Below are positions 27,469-35,877 of a DNA stretch of 57,437 nt, piece by piece. Origin of the DNA: Caryophanales bacterium (lineage in GTDB: Bacteria; Bacillota; Bacilli; Bacillales; Bacillaceae_J); contig DULJ01000077.1 in NCBI GenBank assembly GCA_012840465.1, positions 1-57,437 on the forward strand, given 5' to 3'. Every line of letters starts with the position of its first letter. The first letter of the stretch is position 1. Both the position numbers and the translations under genes were made by a program. The notes under the pieces were generated by a model. It made no database searches and was not told where the DNA came from. It worked only from the letters and a program-made list of their open reading frames with translations.

Positions 27469-27681
27469 GTGAAGAAATATGTATTTTTATTTTTAGATCC
27501 AAAAAAATCTCAAGCAAACTGTTTATGTGAACAAAAGGTAGAAGCTGATGGAATGTACGATGCATTTACTAAAGTTCAAAAAATTGCGAATGACTATGTT
27601 AAAGACACTCATATTCCACTGAAAATTGAGCTGAAGGAAGTCCAATACTTTGATGAAGTTCAATATGTAGATGCTTTGTAG
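27469..27681 (+). CDS. hypothetical 70-aa protein under Rex/Fnr-type control
   Basis: GTG start preceded by GGAAAGGAGGGATAGTCC. The product starts MKKYVFLFLDPKKSQANCLC and is a small soluble mixed alpha/beta protein with two Cys (CLC, residues 18 and 20) and an acidic C-terminal half ending EVQYFDEVQYVDAL. I do not recognise a family. The two palindromes around its promoter point to induction when oxygen is low or NADH is high. A strong terminator at 27730 closes the unit. CLC could ligate a metal or be redox-active; this is only a possibility. Confidence 0.8.
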   Translation: MKKYVFLFLDPKKSQANCLCEQKVEADGMYDAFTKVQKIANDYVKDTHIPLKIELKEVQYFDEVQYVDAL

Positions 27682-27729
27682 AAGAGGAGGAACTCATATT
27701 AGCAGAACTAACTATACCAACAATCATTG

Positions 27730-27776
27730 AACAAGCCGCTTTTTGAAGATTCATTCAGAAAGTGGCTTGTTTTTTT
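27730..27776 (+). terminator. terminator after 70-aa gene
   Basis: ACAAGCCGCTTTTTGAA, GATTCA, TTCAGAAAGTGGCTTGT, then seven T; a long stem with two mismatches. Confidence 0.88.
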
Positions 27777-27786
27777 CTCGTTATTT

Positions 27787-27816
27787 TGTAGGAATAAAAA
27801 ATAATAGTATCCTACA
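27787..27816. promoter_or_regulatory. TGTAGGA inverted repeat upstream of acyl-CoA ligase 1
   Basis: TGTAGGA (27787-27793) and TCCTACA (27810-27816), 16 bp apart. Related TAGGAA elements lie upstream of the genes at 31968 and 34543. A further palindrome, ATCGAATTCGAT, lies at 27832-27843. Confidence 0.5.
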
Positions 27817-27913
27817 TTTTACGTATAAATTATCGAATTCGATATGTTTATAATGAGGATAACTATTGCATAAAGTTTAAGAAACTTAAAACAAAGGATG
27901 AGGAGTGGGGAGA

Positions 27914-29527
27914 ATGAAAGATAATAATGTTGCTATGATTAACGGCGTAAGAACTGCATTTATGAAATTACGATATAATTTATCAGTTAATCAACTATTA
28001 AATGCCGCTGCCTCTTCCCATCCAGATAAAGAAGTTATTGTTGATGGCAAAAAAAGAATGACATATGGAGAGTTGGAGAAAGAAGCGACTAATTTAGCTT
28101 CCGGATTATCAATGCTTGGTATTAGAGAAGGTGACCGTGTTGCTGTAGGGTTGCCAAATTGGTATGAAACAGTTGTTATTTACTTTGCATTGGCTAAAAT
28201 CGGTGCCATTCTTGTACCCTTTAACTATCGTTTAAAAATGGCAGAAGCAGAATATATCCTTCAAAATTCAGGGGCAAGAGCATTGTTTCTTCCAGAGGAA
28301 TTTGATTGTATGAACCAGTATGAACAATCTATGAAAATAAAAAATCACCTGAGTTCCTTGGAATATCTACTTTCCGTTCGTTTTGAAAAAGAAAATACAA
28401 TCAGTTATCAAAAGATTCTTGAAACTGGGAAGCAAGAAGAAATAATTGAAATAGAGCTTGATAGTAACAACGACGTTTATACGATTCTTTATACATCAGG
28501 AACAGCTGGAAAGCCAAAAGGAGTGATGCTCACACATAAAAATATCGTTCAAACTGCAGTGGTTGCAGCTGATTGGATGAAGTGTAAGAGTGAGGATGTC
28601 TTTTTAATATCCATGCCTTTATATCATGCGATGGGCATCAACCTTTTGTTCCGGGCGATTGTATCTAACGGTTCCGTAATTTTAATGGATAAATATAAAC
28701 CTGAACACGCTTTATCACTTATAGAATCAGAAAAAGTGACCGTACACCCTGGGGTTCCAACTATGTTTATCTTAGAGCTAAATCATCCAATGTTTTCATT
28801 GTTCGATTTATCATCACTAAGAACAGGGGAGATTGGTGGCTCATCCTGTCCAATTGAAATCGTTCATCGAATTAGGATTGAGATGAACTGTAATATTTTA
28901 GTAGGGTATGGGTTGACAGAAATGTCTCCGACTTTGACACTTACTGATTTTGAGGATGACGACACAATACGGTCTGAAACAGTTGGTAAGCCGCTTCCGG
29001 GAGTAGAAATTAAAATCATTGATGATTTTGGAAATGAAGTAGGTAAAGGTGAAGTTGGGGAATTAATTTGCCGCAGCTTTGGGCTGATGAAAGGGTATTA
29101 TGCAATGCCTGAAAAAACAAGGGATGCTATTGACGAAGATGGTTGGTTTTATTCCGGTGACCTAGCTATCATTGACGAAGAAGGGAATATCCGCATCATT
29201 GGTAGAAAAAATGAAGTGATCAGAAGAGAGGGGGTTAAAATTTATCCGCAAGAAATTGAGGATATTTTTCTTACTCATCCTAATGTTGCCGAAGCAGCTA
29301 TGATTGGAATTCCAGATTTAGTGCGGGGTGAAATCACTTACGCCTGTATCCGGCTACGACGGGGATCTCAAAATTCCGAGCAAGAACTTAAAGATTTTAT
29401 TAAAAATAAGATGGAAGACTTTAAGATTCCAGACAAAATTATTTTCATGGAGCACTTTCCAAGGATAGCTACAGGGAAAATAAGAAAAATAGATTTGCAA
29501 AGTCATATTAAAAGTGTAATACTTTGA
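27914..29527 (+). CDS. AMP-forming acyl-CoA ligase 1
   Basis: 537-aa adenylate-forming enzyme that activates a carboxylic acid to its CoA thioester. Seen: P-loop YTSGTAGKPKGVMLTH, GYGLTEMSPTLTL (A5), GWFYSGDLAIIDEEG (A7), IIGRKNEVIRREGVKIYPQE (A8) and the catalytic Lys in ATGKIRK. Start at 27914 follows GAGGAGTGGGGAGA. It is closely related to the ligase at 32827, so the two probably arose by duplication. The substrate is most likely a medium- or long-chain fatty acid, from its beta-oxidation neighbours. Confidence 0.88.
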   Translation: MKDNNVAMINGVRTAFMKLRYNLSVNQLLNAAASSHPDKEVIVDGKKRMTYGELEKEATNLASGLSMLGIREGDRVAVGLPNWYETVVIYFALAKIGAILVPFNYRLKMAEAEYILQNSGARALFLPEEFDCMNQYEQSMKIKNHLSSLEYLLSVRFEKENTISYQKILETGKQEEIIEIELDSNNDVYTILYTSGTAGKPKGVMLTHKNIVQTAVVAADWMKCKSEDVFLISMPLYHAMGINLLFRAIVSNGSVILMDKYKPEHALSLIESEKVTVHPGVPTMFILELNHPMFSLFDLSSLRTGEIGGSSCPIEIVHRIRIEMNCNILVGYGLTEMSPTLTLTDFEDDDTIRSETVGKPLPGVEIKIIDDFGNEVGKGEVGELICRSFGLMKGYYAMPEKTRDAIDEDGWFYSGDLAIIDEEGNIRIIGRKNEVIRREGVKIYPQEIEDIFLTHPNVAEAAMIGIPDLVRGEITYACIRLRRGSQNSEQELKDFIKNKMEDFKIPDKIIFMEHFPRIATGKIRKIDLQSHIKSVIL

Positions 29528-29543
29528 ATAATTATAAAATTCG

Positions 29544-29582
29544 GAATCTTAGCGCGGCCATTTGTCGAACTAAGATTCTTTT
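29544..29582 (+). terminator. terminator or attenuator between ligase 1 and regulator
   Basis: GAATCTTAG (29544-29552) and CTAAGATTC (29570-29578), then TTTT. Its 3' arm lies just before the ribosome site of the next gene. Confidence 0.7.
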
Positions 29583-29600
29583 GTGGGGGAGGGATCCCGA

Positions 29601-31808
29601 ATGCAAATTGATAAGCGTGAAAAATTAATGAAAAAGGTCGAAAACCATTTAAGAATGACCGCTCGAAAACTAGTAAAGTTCGATACTGAAGGGGAGACAC
29701 TGCAATATTTAATTGATTCCTTCCGCTCCGAATTTCAGTGTGATTTTGTAGGCATTATTATGAAAGAGGATGACTTGTTAGTTTCAAAAGCTAACAGTGG
29801 TGATGCGGTTCTGTTTATTCATTCTTTACCACTACATGTAGGTGAATGTTCCAGCAATCTTTTTTACATACCATTAACTTTTGAAGATATGGTCAATGCA
29901 AATGATCGATGTGCTTTTATTGAGTTACTAAAAATAGAAGAAATGAACACGTGGTTTACAGTTCCATTAATAGAGGAAGGTGCTAGCTTTGGCTTTTGTA
30001 TTATCGGGTTTAAAAATAATATTCGCTTAATAAAAGAGATGGATTCCATATTTATTGAGTTTGGCAAAGATGTGGCCACGGCGATAAGATTGGTAAGTAA
30101 AAAGGAATCTGAAAAACGGAAAATTCTCGATGTTGAATGGATTAGCCACAACCTTTCTCTTAATTCATCACTTGAAAAGGTCGTAGAAAAGGTCGTCGAT
30201 CGGGCTGGAAAAGGGACGAATTCAAAGCTTGCCTGTATTTATTTATATAATGAGCATGATAATAGCTTTACTTATCAGCCACCCTCCTATGGAGAAATGA
30301 ATACAACCGAAAAAATTAATATTAATAATTACGTTTTGAATGACTATTTTCCGTACATAGAAAAGGTTGGGGGTCCAGAGTTAACAGTTCCGTTGGTCGT
30401 TGATTTAAAAACGATTGGTGTTCTTCACGTTGAACAAAAAGTTAAAGGGAAATTTTCCGGAGAGGATTTGGAACTTCTTGAACTGCTTGCCAACCATGTA
30501 GCTTCCCTGCTTGAAAATGCGAAGCTATATAATGATGAAAAGAATCATAAAAAAAGATTGCATTCTTTACTCGAGTATCAGCAAAAGTTAATCTTGGAAA
30601 CTGTCAAACCGAAAAGCTTTGATGGAATAACAAAAATTGTCAGTCAATATTTTGGTAAAAACGTGATCTTATTTGATCGCTTTATTAGGCCGATATCCTA
30701 TCCTTTACAAGGATCAAAAACGGACGACCTTTCCGATTTTTTTGAAAGGGCAACCGTTGAAATCGTTGGAACGAGTAAAAGTGGTGGTTGGCTTCAGTTA
30801 GAAAATGGTGAGGAATCAGAAATTATCGTATGGCCGATCAATGATGGTATGGATTTATTGGGTTATTTAGCGATTGAAAAAGACAAAGATGGTATTGATG
30901 AATTCGATCAAATCGGCATTGATCTTGTGTTAAATATATACTCCTCGCAATTTGTAAAGCAAAAATTGATACTAGATGCAAAAGAGCAGGTGAAGGATAG
31001 TTTTATCAATAAAATTTTGGTTAAAAGCATTAAGGAACCTGATAGCGTAATCCAATATGCCAATTTATTTAATTGGAATTTATTTGATTACCATCGTGTT
31101 GCTGTTTTATCACTATTGCTTGAGAAAGATAATGCAGCTGACGAAAACATTCTTGAAAAAGAAGCCCGAAAATCAATCCTTTGGGAACGATTGAAAAAGC
31201 GGATTACAATGCACGACAATGACATCCAGGTAGCGAATAAGAAGGATGAATTTATTCTTATTGTTCCAATCGCAAAAGAAATGAACAAGCCTAAAGTGTT
31301 TTGGTCCAGCTTTTATGAACGAGTAAAGAAGTGGGCAAAGGAAGATGATATTAATAATCATGTGTTTATGGGGATAGGTGGAATAACAAAACAGCTTGAG
31401 GATTATTATAGCAGCTACCAACAGGCACTGCAGACTTTAAACGTTGTAAACAACAGATTCAGAGATACGAGTTTTGCTTTGTTTGATGAATTAGGTGGAT
31501 ATGCCTTATTACATGAATTGAAAAATTCTTCCGTTACAAATCTATTTACTAGTAAATATATAGATCCTTTACTTAAATATTCAAAGGAAAAAAACGCTGA
31601 TTTATTTTATACTTTAAGGGTATTTTTAAATAATCACGGCAATCTTTCGAAGACATCAAATGATCTATTCATCCATAGAAGCTCGCTTCTTTACCGAATT
31701 GAAAGAATTGGAAGTTTGTTAGAAATCGATTTAAACGACCCAGATCACCGATTTAATATGATGCTTGCTTATCGATTATATGATTTATTCTACAGTGCGG
31801 AATCTTAA
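29601..31808 (+). CDS. GAF-domain PucR-type transcriptional regulator
   Basis: 735 aa. Residues 10-340 contain two GAF-like sensor regions (PLHVGECSSN..., LTVPLVVDLKTIGVLHVEQK, LELLANHVASLLENAKLYND), a middle region follows, and the C-terminus is a PucR/CdaR helix-turn-helix: LRVFLNNHGNLSKTSNDLF, HRSSLLYRIERIGSLL. Such proteins control purine, sugar-acid or fatty-acid genes. It lies between ligase 1 and the enoyl-CoA hydratase, so it probably controls this cluster; the shared TAGGAA elements are candidate sites. Start ATG 29601 follows GGGGGAGGGATCCCGA. Confidence 0.85.
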   Translation: MQIDKREKLMKKVENHLRMTARKLVKFDTEGETLQYLIDSFRSEFQCDFVGIIMKEDDLLVSKANSGDAVLFIHSLPLHVGECSSNLFYIPLTFEDMVNANDRCAFIELLKIEEMNTWFTVPLIEEGASFGFCIIGFKNNIRLIKEMDSIFIEFGKDVATAIRLVSKKESEKRKILDVEWISHNLSLNSSLEKVVEKVVDRAGKGTNSKLACIYLYNEHDNSFTYQPPSYGEMNTTEKININNYVLNDYFPYIEKVGGPELTVPLVVDLKTIGVLHVEQKVKGKFSGEDLELLELLANHVASLLENAKLYNDEKNHKKRLHSLLEYQQKLILETVKPKSFDGITKIVSQYFGKNVILFDRFIRPISYPLQGSKTDDLSDFFERATVEIVGTSKSGGWLQLENGEESEIIVWPINDGMDLLGYLAIEKDKDGIDEFDQIGIDLVLNIYSSQFVKQKLILDAKEQVKDSFINKILVKSIKEPDSVIQYANLFNWNLFDYHRVAVLSLLLEKDNAADENILEKEARKSILWERLKKRITMHDNDIQVANKKDEFILIVPIAKEMNKPKVFWSSFYERVKKWAKEDDINNHVFMGIGGITKQLEDYYSSYQQALQTLNVVNNRFRDTSFALFDELGGYALLHELKNSSVTNLFTSKYIDPLLKYSKEKNADLFYTLRVFLNNHGNLSKTSNDLFIHRSSLLYRIERIGSLLEIDLNDPDHRFNMMLAYRLYDLFYSAES

Positions 31809-31833
31809 AAACACCAATTCGGTGTTTTTTTTT
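31807..31833 (+). terminator. terminator after GAF-PucR gene
   Basis: AAAACACC, AATTC, GGTGTTTT, then a T run. Confidence 0.88.
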
Positions 31834-31848
31834 AGTCTTTTAGTAAAA

Positions 31849-31881
31849 GTATAGGAAATTTCAAAAGTAAATTTCCTATAC
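31849..31881. promoter_or_regulatory. 13-bp perfect inverted repeat upstream of enoyl-CoA hydratase
   Basis: GTATAGGAAATTT (31849-31861), 7-base centre, AAATTTCCTATAC (31869-31881). Candidate operator sharing TAGGAAA with sites at 27787 and 34460. Confidence 0.6.
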
Positions 31882-31967
31882 CTTGTACGTGTTTTAACAG
31901 AGGACAATATTTTATAATAAATTTACAGAATATTATAAAATAAATCACGGTAGGGAGTAGGGGTAAG

Positions 31968-32747
31968 ATGAATTACGAGTTTGTAAATTGTGAAATTGAA
32001 GATAAAGTAGCGGTTGTAACGATTAATAGACCACCAGTAAATCCGTTAAATACACAGATTTTTAAAGAATTAAGTTCGATTTTTGACGAACTAGATATGG
32101 ATGATTCGGTGAATGCCATCGTTATTACAGGCAGTGGAGAAAAGGCCTTTGTAGCAGGCGCGGATCTTACGGAGATGGCTGGACTAGATCTTGTAGGAAT
32201 GATGAAAATGAATAAGGTTTCAAGAGCAGTTTTCACTAAAATAGAGAATGTTTCCAAACCGGTAATTGCGGCAATCAATGGCCTTGCACTTGGCGGTGGA
32301 TTAGAACTAGCCCTATCTTGTGACTTGCGAATTAGTTCTGAAAAAGCAAAGTTTGCCTTTCCCGAGATAGGGCTTGGTATTATCCCGGGTGGTGGCGGAA
32401 CCCAACGATTACAAAAGATTGTTGGTCAAGGGATTGCAAAAGAACTATTATACTTTGGTGATATGTTTGATGCGAAGCGGGCTTTAGATCTTCAAATTGT
32501 AAATAATGTTGTTCCGGCTGATGAGGTCGTAAGTACGGCAAAAGAATGGGCTGGTAGACTTGCCCAAAAATCGGCTGTGGCGCTACAAATGTTAAAACTT
32601 GCTGTGAATACAGGCAGCAATGTAGATGTTGAATCTGGGCTTATCATCGAAACGACTTGTTTTGGAAATGCATTTTCAAGTGAAGATCGTAAAGAAGGGA
32701 TGCAAGCGTTTGTAGAAAAACGCAAACCCATTTTTTTAGGAAAATAA
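31968..32747 (+). CDS. enoyl-CoA hydratase/isomerase 1
   Basis: 259-aa crotonase that hydrates 2-enoyl-CoA in beta-oxidation. The oxyanion-hole segments are [13 protein letters not shown] and [19 protein letters not shown]. Both catalytic Glu are present, one in GGGLELAL and one in FAFPEIGLGIIPGGGGTQRL. GGTAGGGAGTAGGGGTAAG precedes the ATG. Ligase 2 follows after 79 bp that fold into a hairpin, so the two are probably one transcript. Confidence 0.93.
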   Translation: MNYEFVNCEIEDKVAVVTINRPPVNPLNTQIFKELSSIFDELDMDDSVNAIVITGSGEKAFVAGADLTEMAGLDLVGMMKMNKVSRAVFTKIENVSKPVIAAINGLALGGGLELALSCDLRISSEKAKFAFPEIGLGIIPGGGGTQRLQKIVGQGIAKELLYFGDMFDAKRALDLQIVNNVVPADEVVSTAKEWAGRLAQKSAVALQMLKLAVNTGSNVDVESGLIIETTCFGNAFSSEDRKEGMQAFVEKRKPIFLGK

Positions 32748-32755
32748 CAAACAAT

Positions 32756-32805
32756 CTGGGACGGAGCACCCGATCTTGGACGGAATACCCGACCCTCTGT
32801 CCCAG
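32756..32805 (+). promoter_or_regulatory. intercistronic hairpin with internal direct repeat
   Basis: CTGGGAC-G-GAG and CTC-T-GTCCCAG pair across 28 bases that hold a repeated GGACGGA-N2-ACCCGA. No T run follows, so it may be an mRNA processing or stability element, not a full terminator. Confidence 0.55.
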
Positions 32806-32826
32806 TAAAAAAGGAGGAACGAGAAA

Positions 32827-34392
32827 ATGAATTATCAACTTTCAGTACCTCAGGTATTAAAACAGGCTTATCTTCAAAATCCTAAAAAAGAAGTTATTTT
32901 TGATGGATACAAACGTGTTAGCTATGAAGAGTTGTTTCAAAGTGTACAATTAATGGCGTCGGCTTTGGCTTCAAAAGGCATTGCCAAAGGAGATAGGGTT
33001 CTTGTCTGTCTCCCGAACTGGCATGAGTTTGTTACGATATACTTTGGTCTGGCCCAAATCGGTGCAGTTCTCGTCCCATGCAATACAAGATATATGAAAG
33101 AGGAACTCCAGTATATTCTTGAAAATTCCGGAGCTAAAGCCATTTTTCTGGCCGAAGAGTACGGGCATTTTGAATTCTTGAAGCCCTTCTTAAATAAAGA
33201 CGGTAATTTTCAACATATTTTTACTGTACGTTTTAAAGATCCCGCATGTACTTCATATGAAGAGTTATTGGCAATGGGAGAGAATTCAGAACCACCACAT
33301 GTTGAAATTGACGCCAGTGAAGATGTCTTTTCCATTTTATATACATCAGGGACTACAGGTCATCCAAAAGGGGCGATGCTTACACATAAAAATTTTGTTC
33401 ATACCGCTACTGTTTCAGCAGAATGTATGAATTGTACAAATAATGATGTTTTCTTAATCGCCGTTCCTGTTTTCCACTGCTTCGGAATGATCCCCGGAAT
33501 CCTAACTGCGCTTGTCGTAGGTGGAAAGCTGGTCTTTATGGAAGAATTTAAAGCAGAAAAGGCGTTGGTATTAATAGAACAAGAAAAGATTTCCGTCCAT
33601 CATGGTGTCCCAACAATGTTTATTTTAGAATTAAACCACCCAGCCTTCGAACAATTTGATTTATCTTCCTTACGCACTGGTATCATTGCGGCTGCTCCTT
33701 GTCCGGAAGAAATTGTACGTAAAATTAGAACCGTTATGGGATGTGACATCGTTGTCTCTTACGGGATGACAGAGTCCTCGACAACTCTTACAATTACAGG
33801 CTTTGAAGACGATGATTTTTTACGTTCTGAAACGGTTGGCAAAGCGGTACCTGGAGCGGAAGTGAAAATTGTTGATAATAACCGGGTAGAACTGCCATCT
33901 GGTGCAGTAGGTGAAATTGCTGCTAAATCATTTGGGATCATGAAAGGCTATTTTAATAGTCCTGAAAAAACGGCTGAAGCCTTAGATCAAGACGGCTGGT
34001 ATTATACAGGTGATCTAGGAACATTAGATGAAAATGGTTATCTCCGCATTATTGGTCGGAAGAAAGAACTGATTATCCGTGGCGGGTTTAACATTTATCC
34101 ACGGGAAGTTGAAGAAATTATATACAAACATGAAAGCGTTTTAGAAGTGGCAATTGTTGGCTTACCTGACACGGTGTTAGGTGAAATAACATGTGCAGCC
34201 ATTCGTTTAAAATCAGGAAAAACTGAAGATAAAGATTCGCTGAAAGCTTATCTAGCTGATAAAGTAGCTGATTTCAAAATACCAGATCATTTTATATTTG
34301 TTGAAAAATTACCGGTAACTGCCAGTGGAAAAATTAAGAAAATAGCGTTAGAACAAGAGTTAAAAGAAACGCTTAAACCATTGCTTCGTTAA
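32827..34392 (+). CDS. AMP-forming acyl-CoA ligase 2
   Basis: 521 aa, paralogue of the ligase at 27914. Seen: YTSGTTGHPKGAMLTH, SYGMTESSTTLTITGFEDDD, GWYYTGDLGTLDENG, IIGRKKELIIRGGFNIYPRE and the catalytic Lys in ASGKIKK. AAGGAGGAACGAGAAA precedes the ATG. It follows the enoyl-CoA hydratase and ends at a terminator. Substrate is inferred to be a fatty acid. Confidence 0.9.
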   Translation: MNYQLSVPQVLKQAYLQNPKKEVIFDGYKRVSYEELFQSVQLMASALASKGIAKGDRVLVCLPNWHEFVTIYFGLAQIGAVLVPCNTRYMKEELQYILENSGAKAIFLAEEYGHFEFLKPFLNKDGNFQHIFTVRFKDPACTSYEELLAMGENSEPPHVEIDASEDVFSILYTSGTTGHPKGAMLTHKNFVHTATVSAECMNCTNNDVFLIAVPVFHCFGMIPGILTALVVGGKLVFMEEFKAEKALVLIEQEKISVHHGVPTMFILELNHPAFEQFDLSSLRTGIIAAAPCPEEIVRKIRTVMGCDIVVSYGMTESSTTLTITGFEDDDFLRSETVGKAVPGAEVKIVDNNRVELPSGAVGEIAAKSFGIMKGYFNSPEKTAEALDQDGWYYTGDLGTLDENGYLRIIGRKKELIIRGGFNIYPREVEEIIYKHESVLEVAIVGLPDTVLGEITCAAIRLKSGKTEDKDSLKAYLADKVADFKIPDHFIFVEKLPVTASGKIKKIALEQELKETLKPLLR

Positions 34393-34417
34393 ATCCTTCG
34401 CTATGAAGGGTTTTTTT
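34393..34417 (+). terminator. terminator after ligase 2
   Basis: CCTTC, GCTAT, GAAGG, then a T run. Confidence 0.75.
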
Positions 34418-34428
34418 ATTGCTATTTA

Positions 34429-34470
34429 ATTCCTTAAAATTAAGGAATAATCAATGTTACTTTCCTACAG
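34429..34470. promoter_or_regulatory. palindrome and TCCTACA element upstream of hydroxyacyl-CoA dehydrogenase
   Basis: ATTCCTTA-AAAT-TAAGGAAT (34429-34448) is a perfect palindrome. TTTCCTACAG follows at 34461-34470 and repeats the TGTAGGAAA element of the two upstream units. An AT-rich promoter region lies beyond. Confidence 0.5.
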
Positions 34471-34542
34471 TTTGTATATATAATTATATAGTTGTTTTTT
34501 ATATAATTTTCCTAAAGATGAAATTTAGGGGGAGATTTAATA

Positions 34543-35400
34543 ATGAAGATTAAAACAATTGGAGTCGTTGGTGCAGGATCAATGGGAACTGGCATAGCTA
34601 ATTTAGCTGCTATGAATGGATTTAATGTAATTTTGCGAGATATTGATGAAACATATCTTCAAAATGCATTAAATAGAATGGATAAATTTATGGGAAAAAG
34701 TGTTGCTAGAGGGAAGATGACAGAAGAACAAAAACAGCAAACACTGGACAGAATTAAACTGACAACCAATCTAAACGATATGGCGGAAGCTGATGTTGTG
34801 ATTGAAGCAGTTATCGAAGATCTAGAACTAAAGAAAGAAGTGTTCTCTCAATTAGATGAAATTGTGAAGGAAAATGTTATTCTGGCGACGAATACATCTT
34901 CAATGTCGATTACAGTAATTGCTTCTGCGACCAAGCGCCCTGATCGTGTAGCAGGAATGCACTTTTTCAATCCAGCTCAGTTAATGAAACTGGTTGAAGT
35001 TGTACGCGGCTACGAAACTAGCGATGAAACAGTGGAAGAATTAAAGGCGTTATCAAAGGCATTAACAAAAGAACCGATTGAAGTGAAGAAGGATGTACCA
35101 GGCTTTATCGTAAACAGGATTATGATTCCACAATTCATTGAAGCAATTAAACTATTAGAAGAAGGCGTTGCTACAGCTGAAGATATTGATAAAGCGGTAA
35201 CACTCGGATTGAACTATCCAATGGGTCCATTTACGTTACAAGATTACGCGGGAGTTGACATCGGACTTCATGTGATGGAATATTTTAAACAGGAATTTAA
35301 TGATAATCGTTTTGCACCCCCATTACTACTTAAACAGCTTGTACGTGCAGGCCGCGTAGGTCAAAAAGCTGGTGCTGGTTTTTACGATTATAACAAATAA
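34543..35400 (+). CDS. 3-hydroxyacyl-CoA / 3-hydroxybutyryl-CoA dehydrogenase 1
   Basis: 285 aa. Oxidises 3-hydroxyacyl-CoA with NAD. Rossmann motif GVVGAGSMGTGIANLA, substrate-loop ATNTSSMSIT, catalytic His in MHFFNPAQLMKLVEVV, and the C-terminal domain with GFIVNRIMIPQ, LGLNYPMGPF and GAGFYDYNK. Starts the third transcription unit of the cluster; the thioesterase follows after 30 bp. Confidence 0.93.
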   Translation: MKIKTIGVVGAGSMGTGIANLAAMNGFNVILRDIDETYLQNALNRMDKFMGKSVARGKMTEEQKQQTLDRIKLTTNLNDMAEADVVIEAVIEDLELKKEVFSQLDEIVKENVILATNTSSMSITVIASATKRPDRVAGMHFFNPAQLMKLVEVVRGYETSDETVEELKALSKALTKEPIEVKKDVPGFIVNRIMIPQFIEAIKLLEEGVATAEDIDKAVTLGLNYPMGPFTLQDYAGVDIGLHVMEYFKQEFNDNRFAPPLLLKQLVRAGRVGQKAGAGFYDYNK

Positions 35401-35430
35401 CAAAGAGGATTATTTGGAGGTTTAGTTTCT

Positions 35431-35832
35431 ATGAAAAGTACAGAGTATTCATTTACAGTTCGATGGGGTGATACAGATGCAGCGGGGATTGTCTTTTTTC
35501 CGAATTTCTACAAATGGATGGATGAAGCAACACATGATTTTTTAGGTCAAATCGGATATCCCTCATCAAAGCTTTATGAACAAGAAAAACTGGGTGTTCC
35601 ACTTCTAGAAGCAAAGTGTGAATTTAAATCACCACTCTTGTTTGAGGATGAGGTAACGATTGTGTCAACTATTAGTGAATTGCATGATAAAGTTTTTAAG
35701 TTGAACCACGATTTTTATAAAAAGGGTGTAAGAGTTGCTGGTGGGTATACGCTTCGGGCATGGACTTATTTTGGCGGGGAAAGACCAAAAGCCGTATCAA
35801 TACCAGAAGAAGTAAGAAAAGCTTTAGGTTAA
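35431..35832 (+). CDS. 4HBT-fold acyl-CoA thioesterase
   Basis: 133-aa hot-dog thioesterase. The catalytic segment RWGDTDAAGIVFFPNFYKWMDEA holds the Asp of the 4-hydroxybenzoyl-CoA thioesterase family. It sits between dehydrogenase genes and may release CoA from acyl-CoA. It is distinct from the yneP thioesterase at 40210. GGAGG lies before the ATG. Confidence 0.87.
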   Translation: MKSTEYSFTVRWGDTDAAGIVFFPNFYKWMDEATHDFLGQIGYPSSKLYEQEKLGVPLLEAKCEFKSPLLFEDEVTIVSTISELHDKVFKLNHDFYKKGVRVAGGYTLRAWTYFGGERPKAVSIPEEVRKALG

Positions 35833-35877
35833 AGTTTCTGAAATATTTAAATTGGGCGATTTTAGGAGGGAGTTTAG

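Noticed and set aside
27682-27745. Tiny frame after AGAGGAGG at 27682 (LAELTIPTIIEQAAF).
   Set aside because: No usual start codon, and it overlaps the terminator stem; perhaps a relic.
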